Positions 34,679 to 46,271 of a stretch of 64,000 nucleotides of DNA are shown here, one piece after another. The position numbers were made by a program, and so were the translations under genes. Position 1 is the first letter of the stretch. Each line of letters opens with the position of its first letter. Source of the DNA: Gonapodya prolifera JEL478 (lineage: Eukaryota > Monoblepharomycota > Monoblepharidomycetes > Monoblepharidales > Gonapodyaceae); assembly GCA_001574975.1 (NCBI GenBank), contig KQ965768.1, positions 233,980 to 297,979 on the forward strand. Direction: 5' to 3'. The notes below the pieces were generated by a model. That model did no database searches. It had not been told where the DNA came from and saw nothing but the letters and a program-made list of their open reading frames with translations.

Positions 34679-37084
34679 TCACCAACCCCACGTCTTTGCC
34701 GCCCTTGGGCCACCCCTTGATTGCGTGAGCATTTTCTCCGCAACCATGATATCTTGCAAAACGCTCGGACCCACGAGGCGGACCGTGACGTCTTCTCGCA
34801 GATCGACACGGGAGTCACCAGCACACGTGATTCGGAGGTTCTCTTTCGCTCTTGGGTCATCTCCTTCGTGTGCTTTGCCAGAAAGGCTCGCGTTGTCCTC
34901 GAGCGAAATCGGGATTGACGAAAGGGGTCGAGCACGTGACGTCGCAGACGGTGCGCTTGACTTGAGTGCGGGGAACTCCTGCCGCTGACTGCCTCCTTCG
35001 AAAAACTTTGGTCTGACGCCGGCGGGGATGGTGAGTCCTGTTTTCGAACGCTTCAAGCGACTACCGCCGCCGGACGAAGCCGAGTTGCGGGATTCAGGAC
35101 GCGTGGCGAGATCAGTGATCAGGGCCAGGAGCTTTGAAGAGTCTCGATTATTATCGCGATGGTCCAACCAGTTGTGCTGCGGGGACGGGGACGCCGAACG
35201 CGAGGTTTGACGAGACCGTCCAAAGCGGGGTGACAGGGATTGAGATCTAGAGTGGGCACGAGAGCTCGCGGCAGACTCTGCGCGATTGAGCCGGGACTTG
35301 AGTCGTAGAAGCGTTTGTGCGAGGCGAGAAGAATGCCTCTGTTCTTCTCCAAGAGCTTCCAACGTTTCACGAATCCATGTTTCCAGTTCCGCAACATGCT
35401 GCTCGAGTGCACTGACGATGAGGTGCGCTGGATCGTCATCTGGCAGAACTTCTCCTCCTCGCATGCGAGGATCGTCAGGAGGACCTTTTCGAAGTCTGTA
35501 CGATATGCCATCCCATCCTCTCCCCGTGCGACCAGCAACAAAGGAGCCAGCAGCCAAAAGCAATTGTCGAAGGTGCTTCACCCGAACGTTCTCCAGCTGC
35601 CGGCGAAAGTCGCCGGGAGCCGAGTGCGAGGTGAGCTGACGAATCATGTGAGGTTGATAGGCAGTGAGATGGCGGGCGGTGCTTGGCCTTGATATGGGTG
35701 CCTTCATTTGACTGCGACAACAGAAACGGAGCAACTTGAGCAGCGGTACGACAGACGTAGCCGCCGTGAAATGGATGACAATCAACCAACGCTCTCAAAC
35801 GAACCTCTCTCCTACAATCCTCTCTTCTTCTCGTCTCAGCCCAACGTCTGCAATAGAAGGTCCTGGGAACTTGGAAGGAAGGAGGCTTGTCCCCAGCATT
35901 TGGGTGTCTTCTTTTTCGGCGATCCGCGCTCGTTTTAATTTCGTTCGACCGGGATGTTTGACGTAATCCCGGACCAATCCTCCGGCAACGCTTGATCTCG
36001 AAACGGTTGAGACGACTCCCGCCTTTTCCCGAACCTTGGAGCCCGCTGTTCGACCGCGCGATTTCAAAGTACTGGACAATCCTTGAGAAGCTTGAAGGTC
36101 GTCAGCATATTCGTAAGTTGCTCCAGTTCGTTGGATAGTTGCAAGATCAGAGAATGCCCCGTGGTCCCCCACCGGGACCACCGAGACTTCCAGATGGGCG
36201 AGTACATACTCTTCAACGCTTTCAAAAGAGTCGTCACTTCCCCAGAGTTCCCTCGCCTTGTCTTTCCAAAACGCTCTCTCTCGTTCTGTCGCTCGTAGCT
36301 GAGAGGTAGCACTAGCGTACCCTGCTTTCCACTTAGCGCAATCTTGCTCTAGCATGTCAATTTTCTCTTTCAATGCTGCAATCACTGTCGTTTGGACAAT
36401 GGTCCTCGTGGATGTTGCAGCAGACGTCGGACGAGAACCACCCCCAATAGACGGAGAGCGTCCTAGCAAGGACGCCCTTCGGCTCTTTGCAGAATGCGGT
36501 GCTGTATAAGATCCACGGTGGTGATCCCCTTTCGAAAGCCCTGCTGCTTCTCTTGATGATACCGATGGTCTTTGTGTCACGCCTGCCGCAGGGCTCGCAT
36601 TTTCAATCACAAACTGCTTCGCAAGAACGTCAAGGTCCATATCTTCTGGTACGGCATAGTTGATACCATTCGTTTGGATGTGACCTTGTGAAGGTCGGGG
36701 CGACTGCCTCTCTACAATGTTAGCCTCAATGGGACCCACAGATTCAAACGACTGTTTTCTTGGCGCCGTCTGAGGTTGAAAAAGATTTGAGGTGGTATCG
36801 TTGCCGTTGACAAGCCCAGAGGCCTTGGAACCCCGGTCACCATCGGTCGATCTCTGTGCAACCAAGGCAGACGCTGGCCTCGAGCTATTCTTGGACTGGG
36901 GTCTCGACATTGACGCCGATCGCGATGGAGATTGACGCCATTCTAGAGTTTCCTCTCGTTCCTCTCGTTCGTCGAGAGCTCTGCTATTGACATCGTCGTA
37001 AATGTCATCGACAGCGGTGAGGAAAGGACCGTCCTGGACATATTCATCAGTTGCAGCGTGCGATCCTTCAGTATGGGACGCCAT
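34679..37084 (-). CDS. Unrecognised long disordered/coiled-coil protein
   Basis: A two-exon model (35805-37084 and 34679-35711) gives 770 residues. It starts at MASHTEGSHAATDEYVQDGP. A probable coiled coil lies near residues 260-310 (LKEKIDMLEQDCAKWKAGYA with QLRATERERAFWKDKARELW). A second helical region in exon 2 is ALEQHVAELETWIRETLEAL with QTLLRLKSRLNRAE. Much of the rest is S/R-rich. The intron uses a weak donor (GTTCGT). The alternative is two separate genes, the second starting at an internal methionine (MKAPISRPS) near 35707. No family was recognised. The coiled coils suggest a structural or scaffold role. Confidence 0.6.
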
Positions 37085-37206
37085 CTGAAGAGAACTTGAT
37101 TTAGTGAAAATGCGAATACGTGATCGCTTCACTCAACGGCGGAAGGCACTCATAACATTATGGATCAAGCTCTCATCTGCGCTACAAATACATAAATCTA
37201 ATAGAA

Positions 37207-39340
37207 TTAAAGCTGGAACTTGAACTCCACCTCTTCCTCCTCGAACACCTTGCCGGGATTCACTACGTTGTAACAGGACATTGTTTACCAGGATCAGCAA
37301 GGTAAATTAGGTTGAACACTCACTTATACCGTTCGGGTCCACTGCTTTCTTCAGAGCACGCATCAATCGTATAGCTCCGGGACCAAGCTCCTTGACAAGC
37401 AAATGTCGCTTCCCAGATCCCACACCGTGTTCTCCCGCTGGGAACAAAGCCAGTTTGGTGACACGCCCCAACACGAGCACAGCTCGTTGAAAGAATGCAA
37501 CTCACTGCAGGTGCCTTCCATTCCAATGGCCGCCTCTGCCATCTCATCCCGGAACCTTTCCGAAATCAAGATTTCCTGTTCGTTCGCTTCGTCTACCAGC
37601 AAGAAGCAATGGAAGTTCCCATCGCCGGCGTGAGCCACAATGGGTGCTACAACACCGTGCTTGACGATGAGCTGTCGTGTAACCTCGAGAATGTCGGGAA
37701 GCCGCGACGGAGGTACAGCGACATCGGTCGTCAACGTCGCGATACGGGTTTTGGATTTTCCATGCCCTGCTCCCTCTCGCAGCGACTTGGCGGCAAATAA
37801 AGCTCTCTTACGGACGGACCAGAGCTTCTCCGCCTGTACAGGATCTTTTGTTATCGCAAGATCCTCACATTCTGGGAGTTCCAATACAGTAAGCGACAGT
37901 GGACAACATTTTAAGTCACGGTTCGAACTCACTGAACTCCGCATCGCGCGCTAATCGCTCCACTTCTTTGATCTGTCCCTCGACATCTGCCTCACTGGTT
38001 CCAGCAAAGTCCAGCAAAACCACGGGTCGCTCCGGTAATCCTTGATCGAATGCTAAATTGACAGATCGGACAGCGATTTCGTCCATCACTTCAAGGCGTT
38101 GAAGCGGAATACACCGCTTGACAAGAAAGGATGAGAACCGTGCGGCGTGGTCCAAAGTCGGGAATTGGAACTTGGCTGCTGCTGAAACCTAGTTGAAGGG
38201 AGAAAGCGTGAATGACCATTCGTGGCCTGTGTTAAGGTAAGAGGACTTACTGTTGGTATCTTCTTCAATCGCAATGTCGCTTGGGTGATGACACCAAGTG
38301 TGCCTTCACTGCCGACAAACAGTCTAGTAAGGTCATATCCGGCTGTTTGAAAATCTCATTTAAGCATGGGGCGTCGCTTTTTGCAACAGCTCAGGCTTAC
38401 CACTGGACTTCGTCGCGCGACTCCTAGTTTTGATTATTTCTCCCGTGGGAAGTACAACACGAAGAGCCAGAACGTTTTCTTTCATTGTGCCTTTGTGATC
38501 AAGTATGAGGGGATAAGTTTGTGTAACGAATCTGACAAATTCTCACCGTATCGCCAAGCGAGTGTTCCAGAAGCGCAGGTTCCACACATTCCTCCGATCG
38601 TGGCGGCAGCACCAGGGTCGGGGGGGAAGAATAGACCGTGTTCCTTCAATTGATTGTTCAATTCCATCCAGTTGAGACCTGCCCGCCGAGGAGGATTCAC
38701 GACATACTTAGAATGATGAATGTAGCGTGTTTACACTTAAAAATTATGCCTACCAGGTTGAACGACACAATCCAAATCCCCCTGTCGAGGTCAAACGTTG
38801 AAGTGAGCAGAAAGTGGATGTGGTTCTGCACACCATCTCACCGGGTGGACTGCCACGAGCTTGTCAAACATGCTCAAGTCCAGCACAACGCAACCTTCCC
38901 TGCCTGGCACGACTTGGCCCTCCAGCGACGTGCCCGCTGTGGCGGTGTCAGAGTCCCGACATGTGTCCGGAACCAAATGTGGGTGACATACCAGCAAACA
39001 CAACCACACCGACGCCATGTTTGTTGCAGATTCTAAGAGCTTTGCTCACGTCTTCCTCATTTGCAATGCTGACGATTCCAACGGGCATCACAGGCTCATG
39101 GTAGGAGAGGTCCTTGGACCGAACTTTGAGGTCAGATGGGCTAGCACGGGGCGAACATCGACCGACGATCACAAAAGTGTTATGAAAAGGAGAAGATTCC
39201 TCTTTCTTCTCCCAAACGTGCTGTCTGCCACGCTTTGGCACACACCTCGTTTCCACATTGATCTCTTTTCCAAGTTCAGCGAGGCAGGCAGCGATGGCTG
39301 AAGGTGATGCGCGCGATTTGAGGACGTGGGGGTGCGACAT
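37207..39340 (-). CDS. D-lactate dehydrogenase (cytochrome), FAD-linked
   Basis: Eleven exons: 39244-39340, 38992-39123, 38842-38936, 38754-38781 (28 nt), 38547-38678, 38401-38478, 38251-38342, 37933-38188, 37506-37871, 37324-37437 and 37207-37262. They give 481 residues. FAD-binding motifs include [44 protein letters not shown] and [17 protein letters not shown]. The C-terminal domain has [28 protein letters not shown] and DPNGIMNPGKVF. This is the DLD family, which oxidises D-lactate to pyruvate and passes electrons to cytochrome c at the mitochondrial inner membrane. The first exon starts [13 protein letters not shown] and lacks an obvious long targeting sequence. A missed upstream exon is possible. 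The first donor (GTGTGC) was chosen to keep frame. Confidence 0.9.
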
Positions 39341-39507
39341 TCTCTCAAAAGTGCGAGGGAGCGGGGCAGGCAGATGAAGAGGGACGGGATATATTTGAAG
39401 GTATATAACCGTTTCAGTTGTGAGTCATGACACCTCCAGCCAAAAGCGCCGATGCTCGGCGATTTCAATCTAGAATTTAAATACAATCGGGAAGGTATAA
39501 AATTATT

Positions 39508-42189
39508 TCATACTTTAATTTTTCCAACAGGAGCGGGATATATGTTGCTGACCACCTCGGGCAACTGTTGCGTGGGAGTTTTGTTGGTTTTGCGGGAGGC
39601 ATATTCGGCCAACCCGAGGGCCACCACAACTTTCGCACCCCACAACAAGACCCAAGCAATTATGACGATCGGCACCCATCTCCATGAGGGAGTAGAGCTT
39701 ACTGCACTTGCTTCGTCTCCATCCCCAAGTGGTTCTGAGAGGTAACCAACCATGTGGAGCATCTGAATTGAGACCCGAAGAACAAGGCAAAAAAGAGGTA
39801 GCGGGACAAAGCCGATGCGGCGAGCCACGGCGGGAGATGCATCCGAAGGTTGAACCTAAATTCGAGTCAAGGTTCGCGCAACCGACCAAAATTCGCGAAA
39901 AACATTTGTTTACCTCTCCACCTCCATTAGAGTCTTCAAACACTCTCCAGGTCTCCTTTCCTCTCGTGTCTGCATGAGGCCTTTCGTGGTTCCTTTCGGT
40001 AGATCCTTTGCTTGAAGACTGATGTGTAGCACACAACTCCCCACATAGTCCTCCGGCAAACCTGGAGTACACCTCTGGCTCAATTCCGTTGAACTTTGTC
40101 ACGAAAGCATGCTTGAGCCAATCCACAAGTACTTCCGAAGACAGAACCACGAGCGCAGGAAGTGACACTGAAGCAACGAGGTGAAGTGTCGCGCTCCCAG
40201 CGATCGCTGCAATACCAGAAGATGCAAGGGGTATCAAGTCGACTATCGCAGACGCCAGCCATGTTGCACTTCGGGCGATAGCTGGTGGAAGTGAAGTTAC
40301 ATCAAGTTTGAGCGCAGACTGCAGAGCAGACTTTGCAAACGATGTGATTTGGGAAGCGGTGGCTCGAGGATCGCGAAATGGCCACAGCGCGAGCCACCAT
40401 GTGTTGCTAGACGAAGTCGCGGAAAAGGTCCCCGTGGTGCCGACACCCGTCAGCTCGAGATAGTTCCGGCTAGCGATGATGACGAGGTATACTGAGAGTT
40501 GGAATCGTTCCACGACGTCTACAAGCGGTTCGACGTTGTTGTAAGAGACCCCAAGTGGCTGAGTGAAGTCCCGGATACCAAACGAAGAGACTCACCACCG
40601 CAAGCAATCTGCCACACACCGTCCGCATCCATTTTCTTCCACACCGCGCCTTTCACTTCGACGAATTGATTCGAAAGCAGTAAAGTAAGGAGCGCATTTG
40701 AGTGCGAGTTGACAGCCACGTTGAGAGTGGTCGTAGCAGCAAAAAGAGAAAGCGAGTGGAGGACTTTCATGGTGTCACGGGCAATTACATTTTCTCGTTG
40801 AAGAAAGGAAAATAAGAATCAATGCAACTCACATACGTATATGATCCCGACAACAAAAAGCCCCAAGAACCCTAGCATGTTTGGTTCGGTCGAAGGTGAT
40901 TCAGCTCCTGTATCTCCTGCTTCATGGGCTGGCTCAATGCCATCCTGCGGGGGACCACCGCCCAGGGTGGAGGCGGAAAATAAGGAGTCAAGCACGTCGT
41001 GTCCAAGAGATTGAAAGAGTTTGTCGAGCACCTTATACGTGGGGTGTGTCAACGGGACGGCCAATGAATTCGTTGTCTTCAGACATACCTCCAGAACGTT
41101 GAATATAACATACAGCTTCACTGCGCTCTGTGCTCTAACGGAGTGATAAACTGCGCTTGAGTCCACCCAAAGAAGCATTGTCACAGCCGCAATGACAAGA
41201 GCGAGCTCCACCAAGTCCGCGCGTTGCGTGGTGTCTGGCAAAAACTTCCCTGCTCTTCCACGAGGCAGGACAACGCTTCTTACCATCCACGCAGCGGTCT
41301 GCGCAGTAGAGATACACCACCGCACAGGGAGAGCGGTGAAGCACCATAGAAACGCGTCGAGGCAAATGGTATAGCCAAGCCAAAGGAACCGTTCCAGCTC
41401 CAGTGGAGCCTTGAGGAATCTTCGCACACGGCGAGCATGCAAATTGGGGTTGCGAGGAGTTAGTTGAGGCCGGAAGACAGTTGAGGTGATGTGCCTGATG
41501 ACAGCTTTTGCGGGAAGAGAAGCAGTCGAATCCGAAGAAGGATGAGGGAAAATCTTGCTGGATGATCGAGTCGTGGGGGCACTCCAAAACTGCATTGTCG
41601 GTGCCGGGCTAGGTGTCATCGATCGCATCGAGGGGGTTGGAGGCCGTGGTGGTATTTGGCCGTTGGTAGCTTCCTGGGATGTGTGCACTCTGGACCGCTT
41701 CCTTGGCGTCTGATATGTTTCTGTCGGCTGAGATTGGCTGTTCGCATCGGTAGACCAAACCGATATCGAAGACTTGCGTCGTATCACAAACCGGGGGACA
41801 AGCTGGTCGGTGGGGTCATCGTCGGGTGCAAAAAGACTCGTATCGGATAAGAGGCAAGAGGTATCGGGCGAGGGCAGGTCCTGCTGATCATAACGAGCCA
41901 AAAAATCATTCGCCAGAGGCGGTCGTTGTGATTGTTCGTCAGGTGGAAGTATTTCCGGTGGAGGGCCTTCCATTTCCACACACAAGTCGTCGTGTTCCTC
42001 TACTGTGAATAAGCTGTCACTATGTTCTCCATCTTCGTCGGGAAGAGCGCCGAGAGCGTTATCCGAATCGTCTGTCTTGAGTGACGCCTGTTCCACATTG
42101 ACAGGAACAACAGAGATGTCGCCTTCCACCCGGTGATTCTCCTGTGAAGGGACTATTTGGACATCATCCGTTCCCACGGCGTCCACCAT
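39508..42189 (-). CDS. TAPT1/EMP65 family membrane protein
   Basis: Four exons (40833-42189, 40596-40763, 39914-40518 and 39508-39855) encode 825 residues. About 250 disordered residues precede the conserved region. That region includes FLWLGYTICLDAFLWCFTAL, LVELALVIAAVTMLLWVDSS, VKLYVIFNVLEVCDKLF-like KLYVIFNVLEVCLK, and VFLHSLSLFAATTTLNVAVN. It continues with SNALLTLLLSNQFVEVKGAV, DVVERFQLSVYLVIIASRN and RRIGFVPLPLFCLVLRV. These are the marks of TAPT1 (yeast Emp65), an ER multi-pass protein that works with a SUN-domain partner in protein quality control and membrane-protein folding. The ATG at 42189 was chosen because the only longer in-frame start is GTG. It shares a 153-bp divergent promoter region with the gene at 42343. 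Confidence 0.9.
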
Positions 42190-42342
42190 TTTAAGATTTT
42201 CCCGGAACACGCGGCTCCCTCGGCTTCCACGTCACGAAAAGAGTTGACGGAAATGTGTGTGGGGAAGTTGCGTCCGCAGTCGCCCTCTCAACGATTCGGT
42301 TGGACCGAGCTTTCGCAACTTCCACTCAGGTTACCCAGGCAA

Positions 42343-43793
42343 ATGGAGCGCCGCCAATCCAGTGGATCCGGAGCATCGAACTCCTCAGCGCGTGTGGGCC
42401 GAGCCATCGGACGAGTGCACGTCCGCCTTGCTCAAGGGGACAACGACACTTCACCGTTTCTCATGTTTCCCAAGCCTACTTCGTTCGAGGTGAGCGTTAT
42501 GGGAGAAATCGGAGTCGATGGAACTCGTGATGCCCTCGTTGGCGTACGCTACAGACCCTGATCGAAGCAAACCACATTTGGGCAGGACTTTCGATCCCGC
42601 TGCGCTGCCCGCTTCAACATCAAAGGAGCCATTAAAGTGTACGCCCTGCATAAGGAGCGCAACTTTACCACTGTAGTTCTGCCTGAGGACATTGCAATGA
42701 TACAGTACGTGAAATTACTCGTTCTGGAGTGGGCGGCCTCACTGACTATTGCACAGAAACGACGAACTCCTCGAAATAGAACCGGTCGAAATGGAGAGCA
42801 AACTTCCAGACGCGCCACCTTCTGTGGTATCTGCGTCCACACGCCCGATAACCCGAGCCTTACTCAACCGTACTCCGGAGTTGGATCTGAACAGTGGATT
42901 AGTCAATCCTTTCGAGTCTGTGGATCTGGACGAACCAACCTCCGAACGCTTGTACCGGGCTGCGAAGGAAGGAGGGAACCTGTATAGTCCGGGGGATCCT
43001 CGGCACCTGGAGAGGGACGATTCTGTAATTGTGGAGTTGGAATCCCCCGTGAAGCGCAAGAGGGCTACTGTGGGACAAAGGAAGACTTCAAAGGCACTGA
43101 CATCTGTCAAACCAGCATCGGGCAGCACCAAATCACAACCTCCCATTAAATCTGAGGTCCACAATCCCCCGAAAAGGAAGGGGATGGCAGATATCGCCGC
43201 AGCGGAGAGCATAACTTCAGACATCACCCCCCCGCCTGCAAAGAAGCCTCGGAGGGTGTTTGAACCCATGAAGCTTCTTCGAGAGGATAGCGATGAGGAA
43301 ATGGCAACCGATGACCATCAGCCTGCTATCAAACCTCGACAGAAAAGCTCTCTTGCTCCTGCCAAAACCGGTAGTCGGCTAGGAGAGAAAGAGAAGCCTC
43401 GGACTTTTGTTAGCGTTCGTGTCGCACTTCCGGGGGAGGATCCTTCCGAGCGAAGTCAGCTGATGAGGGTGTCTTCTCGAAGACCACTTGGCATCCCGTT
43501 CTTTCAAGCTTTAGTCACATCGTTCCCCGAAGTGTTCACCGGTGACCCCAAGGTGTACCTGGATGGCATCGAGGAAATGCAGATTGGATTCCGCGTCTAC
43601 AAAGTTTTAGGCGACCGCAAAATAACCTGCATAAGGAACTGGCCTGATGACTTCCAACGCAGCCCAGATGAGATGGGTTGGACTGACCAGACGGAGTTGG
43701 TTGTAAGTTAACGCTCATCTTTTTGAACTCCGCCGGCAGCCTGAGCATAACCACGTGTTGATTTTCAAGGTTGAAATCGTGGAAATGTATTAA
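42343..43793 (+). CDS. Unrecognised protein, 411 residues
   Basis: Four exons: 42343-42489, 42586-42704, 42757-43702 and 43770-43793. The last adds only seven residues (VEIVEMY). An alternative acceptor at about 42568 would lengthen exon 2 in frame. The N-terminus has GRVHVRLAQGDNDTSPFLMF. A compact block follows (RFNIKGAIKVYALHKERNFT, VVLPEDIAMIQ) that looks like a small beta-rich domain. The middle is basic and disordered (SPVKRKRATVGQRKTSK, PPAKKPRR) with nuclear-localisation-like clusters. The C-terminus has RPLGIPFFQALVTSFPEVFT and KVYLDGIEEMQIGFRVYKVL. A nuclear or chromosome-associated role is a guess from the basic clusters; no family is recognised. Confidence 0.68.
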
Positions 43794-43993
43794 TGTTGTC
43801 GTCCTCATCAGGGGAAAGTACAATCGATACCTTGGAGAGGGAGGACTGAACCGAACTCATCATTTTCCACCACCAAACGTGTATATATTTACTTCCATTA
43901 TTCAAACATTCGTTGTGAAAACAATAAGATAGTGATTTAAAGCATTAGCTTTGCCCGTGTGGGTCTTCCAGCCATCCCTTCCGGATTATTCCT

Positions 43994-45126
43994 CTAGTCT
44001 TCAATGGCTCCGGGAACTCCATTCAACTCAGATGACGCCCACGTGGAGCTTGATCCCGCAGTGGTGTCGGTGATCCAGTTGAGAAACTTTTGGTTTCCGT
44101 AATCCACCTGTCAATGTTCAAAGCGTCAATTCAGTCACATTGAAACAGAGACGTCACGATCCATTCACCTGAACTGCCACCACGTTGACCAATGGCGAGT
44201 ACCCAGTTCGGATGAGACGAACAACCTCATCGACGCGGGAAGCGTCCAAATTAAGAAGCTTGAGGAGCCGGAGGCTGTCAATAAGTGGGGTGTGTTTTCG
44301 ACCCAAACAGTTACACAACTCACGATAAATGACTCTCGTTCCTCGGCCACTTCGCCACCGACAAGAACGAGCGATGCAGCGCTGGGGAGGATGTGGGCAC
44401 ACGCTATCCTATGTTCCCGTTGTCCACCCGATTAGTCAATTGAATAATTGTGATCGAAGCTCGACTCCTCACAGTTTCAGCTCCAGCATCTCCTTGACAC
44501 TGTATCGAGAGATATAATTTCACGACGTTCAACAACTCATATGGGGACAATTCACTCACAGCTCCCTGGCGACACTTTCCCTCGCGCACGTGAAATATGC
44601 CACCGCTGGTCCAGTTCGCCGCCTTGCCATCACTTTAAAGTAAAAACACAAACAGGAAAGAGCGCTTTTAGATGACCTCCTCAGCGACGGTGGTCCAGAG
44701 TGTCTCACAAGCAAGAAGTGTCCAGCTCAACGCAATCGCAGCATACAAGGTGTTTCGAAACCCTAGCTGGCGCGCCGCCAACAGCACCGCCAGCGCTGCC
44801 GTCGCCGCAAAGAAAACAGGCGGCTTCGAGAGCAGTTTGATGGCGGCATTCAGCGATCGAACCAACGGGGCTTCGGACCCAATAGGTTTGCCCGTGTACA
44901 GGGGAGGAGGACTTGGAGGAGGATCAGGCAGCGTTTCGGGCTCCGGGGTCGGTGCGACCAGTGGTGGTGGAGGTGGAGCGGTGGTCTTGAGAATGGGTTT
45001 GGGAGGGGCAGGGGCGGGCTTTGGCGGTTTGGGTGGGAGTTGGGGAGGAGGAGGGCGGGACGCCGTGCGAGGAGGTAAAGACGAGGGCTTTACCGGCGAT
45101 GCCGTGGCATCGGAGGTTCCTAGCAT
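43994..45126 (-). CDS. Membrane-anchored CutA-like protein (copy 2)
   Basis: Six exons: 44709-45126 (418 nt), 44560-44632 (73), 44473-44499 (27), 44324-44408 (85), 44169-44258 (90) and 43994-44107 (114). They encode 268 residues. After the first exon, every exon length equals that of the CutA-like gene at 20574-21754, and phases agree. Residues 1-90 are very proline-rich. A hydrophobic segment follows (VFFAATAALAVLLAARQLGF, LYAAIALSWTLLA). The CutA part reads TGPAVAYFTCARESVARELV, KEMLELKLIACAHILPSAAS, LVLVGGEVAEERESFILL, RLIRTGYSPLVNVVAVQVDY and GNQKFLNWITDT. The HPYE segment is replaced by GYSPLVNVV. Only 195 bp separate it from a canonical CutA gene on the same strand, so it looks like a tandem duplicate that gained a membrane tether. 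Function unknown. Confidence 0.8.
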
Positions 45127-45321
45127 CACGGCGGATCCGGCTCGATGGATGGACTTGTGAACGCAATTTGGGACGAGCCGGTTTCGGACATTTGATTTGA
45201 TTCTTTTTGAATCATCCCGCCACCGCCCGCAACTCCCCTGTGTTTTCCATGAGGTTCAAGGAAAAGAGGAATGTAAAGCTTGAATATTCATGATATCATA
45301 CTATGTTGTTTTCATTCACTT

Positions 45322-45973
45322 TCACACCACTCGCTCCGACTGTGCGGTATTGTCCAGGATCCATTTGATATATGCAGGATTTCCATTCTCAATCTGAAAT
45401 TATCGAACAAAAACACGAGCATTGAAGCAACAAGGAAAAGCCGCAGAACGAAAGGACCAACCCGTGTGGAAATAACTTCCGGTACTTCGTACGGATGGTT
45501 CTCGCGTACGTGATTTGCGATTTCGTCCACGAGGTGGCTCTGGGACTTCAAAATCTGGACGGCCGTTGCCAGTGCCGTTACGTGACAAGACGCGGCCCAA
45601 ACTGGCCCGGCACACTCACCATGAGGAGCTCAGAGTCTTCGGTGACCTTTCCTTCCCACCTATAAATCGACGTCACGGAGGGAATGATATTGGAGCAAGC
45701 GATCCTGCAGAGAGGGGATGTGATCGGGGTGACTTCACGTTCTCCGCATGCGTGCCCAAGCGATCACGCTTTGCGAACTAACAGGTGACGGTCCAAGAGA
45801 GACGTGCTCCTGAATGTAAAGCCATCGATCAATTGAAACTCGGACCAAGGGTCGAACGGTGGTTGTAAAATCTCAGATGCAACTCACAACGATTTCGCAA
45901 CCTTGATGTCGGGCACCGTGACATATAGAATGACCGGATGGGATCCTTCCTGCGCGGAAACGGAAGATGTCAT
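45322..45973 (-). CDS. CutA1 divalent-cation tolerance protein (canonical copy)
   Basis: Five exons (45888-45973, 45783-45809, 45620-45704, 45462-45554 and 45322-45393) encode 120 residues, close to the family's usual length. The sequence follows CutA1 closely: [65 protein letters not shown] and [16 protein letters not shown]. The NIIP, YRWEGK, EDSE and HPYEVPEV motifs are intact. CutA1 forms stable trimers; bacterial homologues affect copper tolerance and eukaryotic ones have unclear roles. The 27-nt second exon and 85-nt third exon match those of the two membrane-anchored paralogues in length and phase. Two donors are unusual (GTTAGT at 45782, GTTGGT at 45461) but give an uninterrupted family match. 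Confidence 0.9.
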
Positions 45974-46271
45974 TTTAAGCCTCGCTGTGACAGGACGGGT
46001 AGTGAGGAGACGAAGCGATGACCACATTCATTTTCCGGCCCCATTTTCCACTGCAAATGCAGATGTGTCATTCAGGTATGTTGAAAACAGAAAAACTGAA
46101 AACAAACACACTTTTATACAGGCCGCGACTGTAAGAGTACTGAAGAGACGATAAATGCCCACATCCAATGTTTTGACTCAATTACCGGGTCTTCACCCAT
46201 CCAAACAAAAAACACACATATTTACAAAAACCCACAAAGCCCCTACTCCCTCCATCCTCCACCTTCACCCT

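Noticed and set aside
40519-40770. Separate small protein starting MKVLHSLSLFAATT
   Set aside because: It is exon 2 of the TAPT1 family gene; the real acceptor lies at 40764-40765.
44668-45129. Stand-alone proline-rich membrane protein
   Set aside because: A phase-1 donor at 44708 joins it to the CutA-like exons exactly as in the paralogue at 20574-21754, so it is exon 1 of that gene.
45768-45809. A 42-nt second exon in the canonical CutA gene
   Set aside because: Stopping at GTTAGT after 27 nt gives the family's exact length and matches the paralogues; the 42-nt version adds five extra residues.
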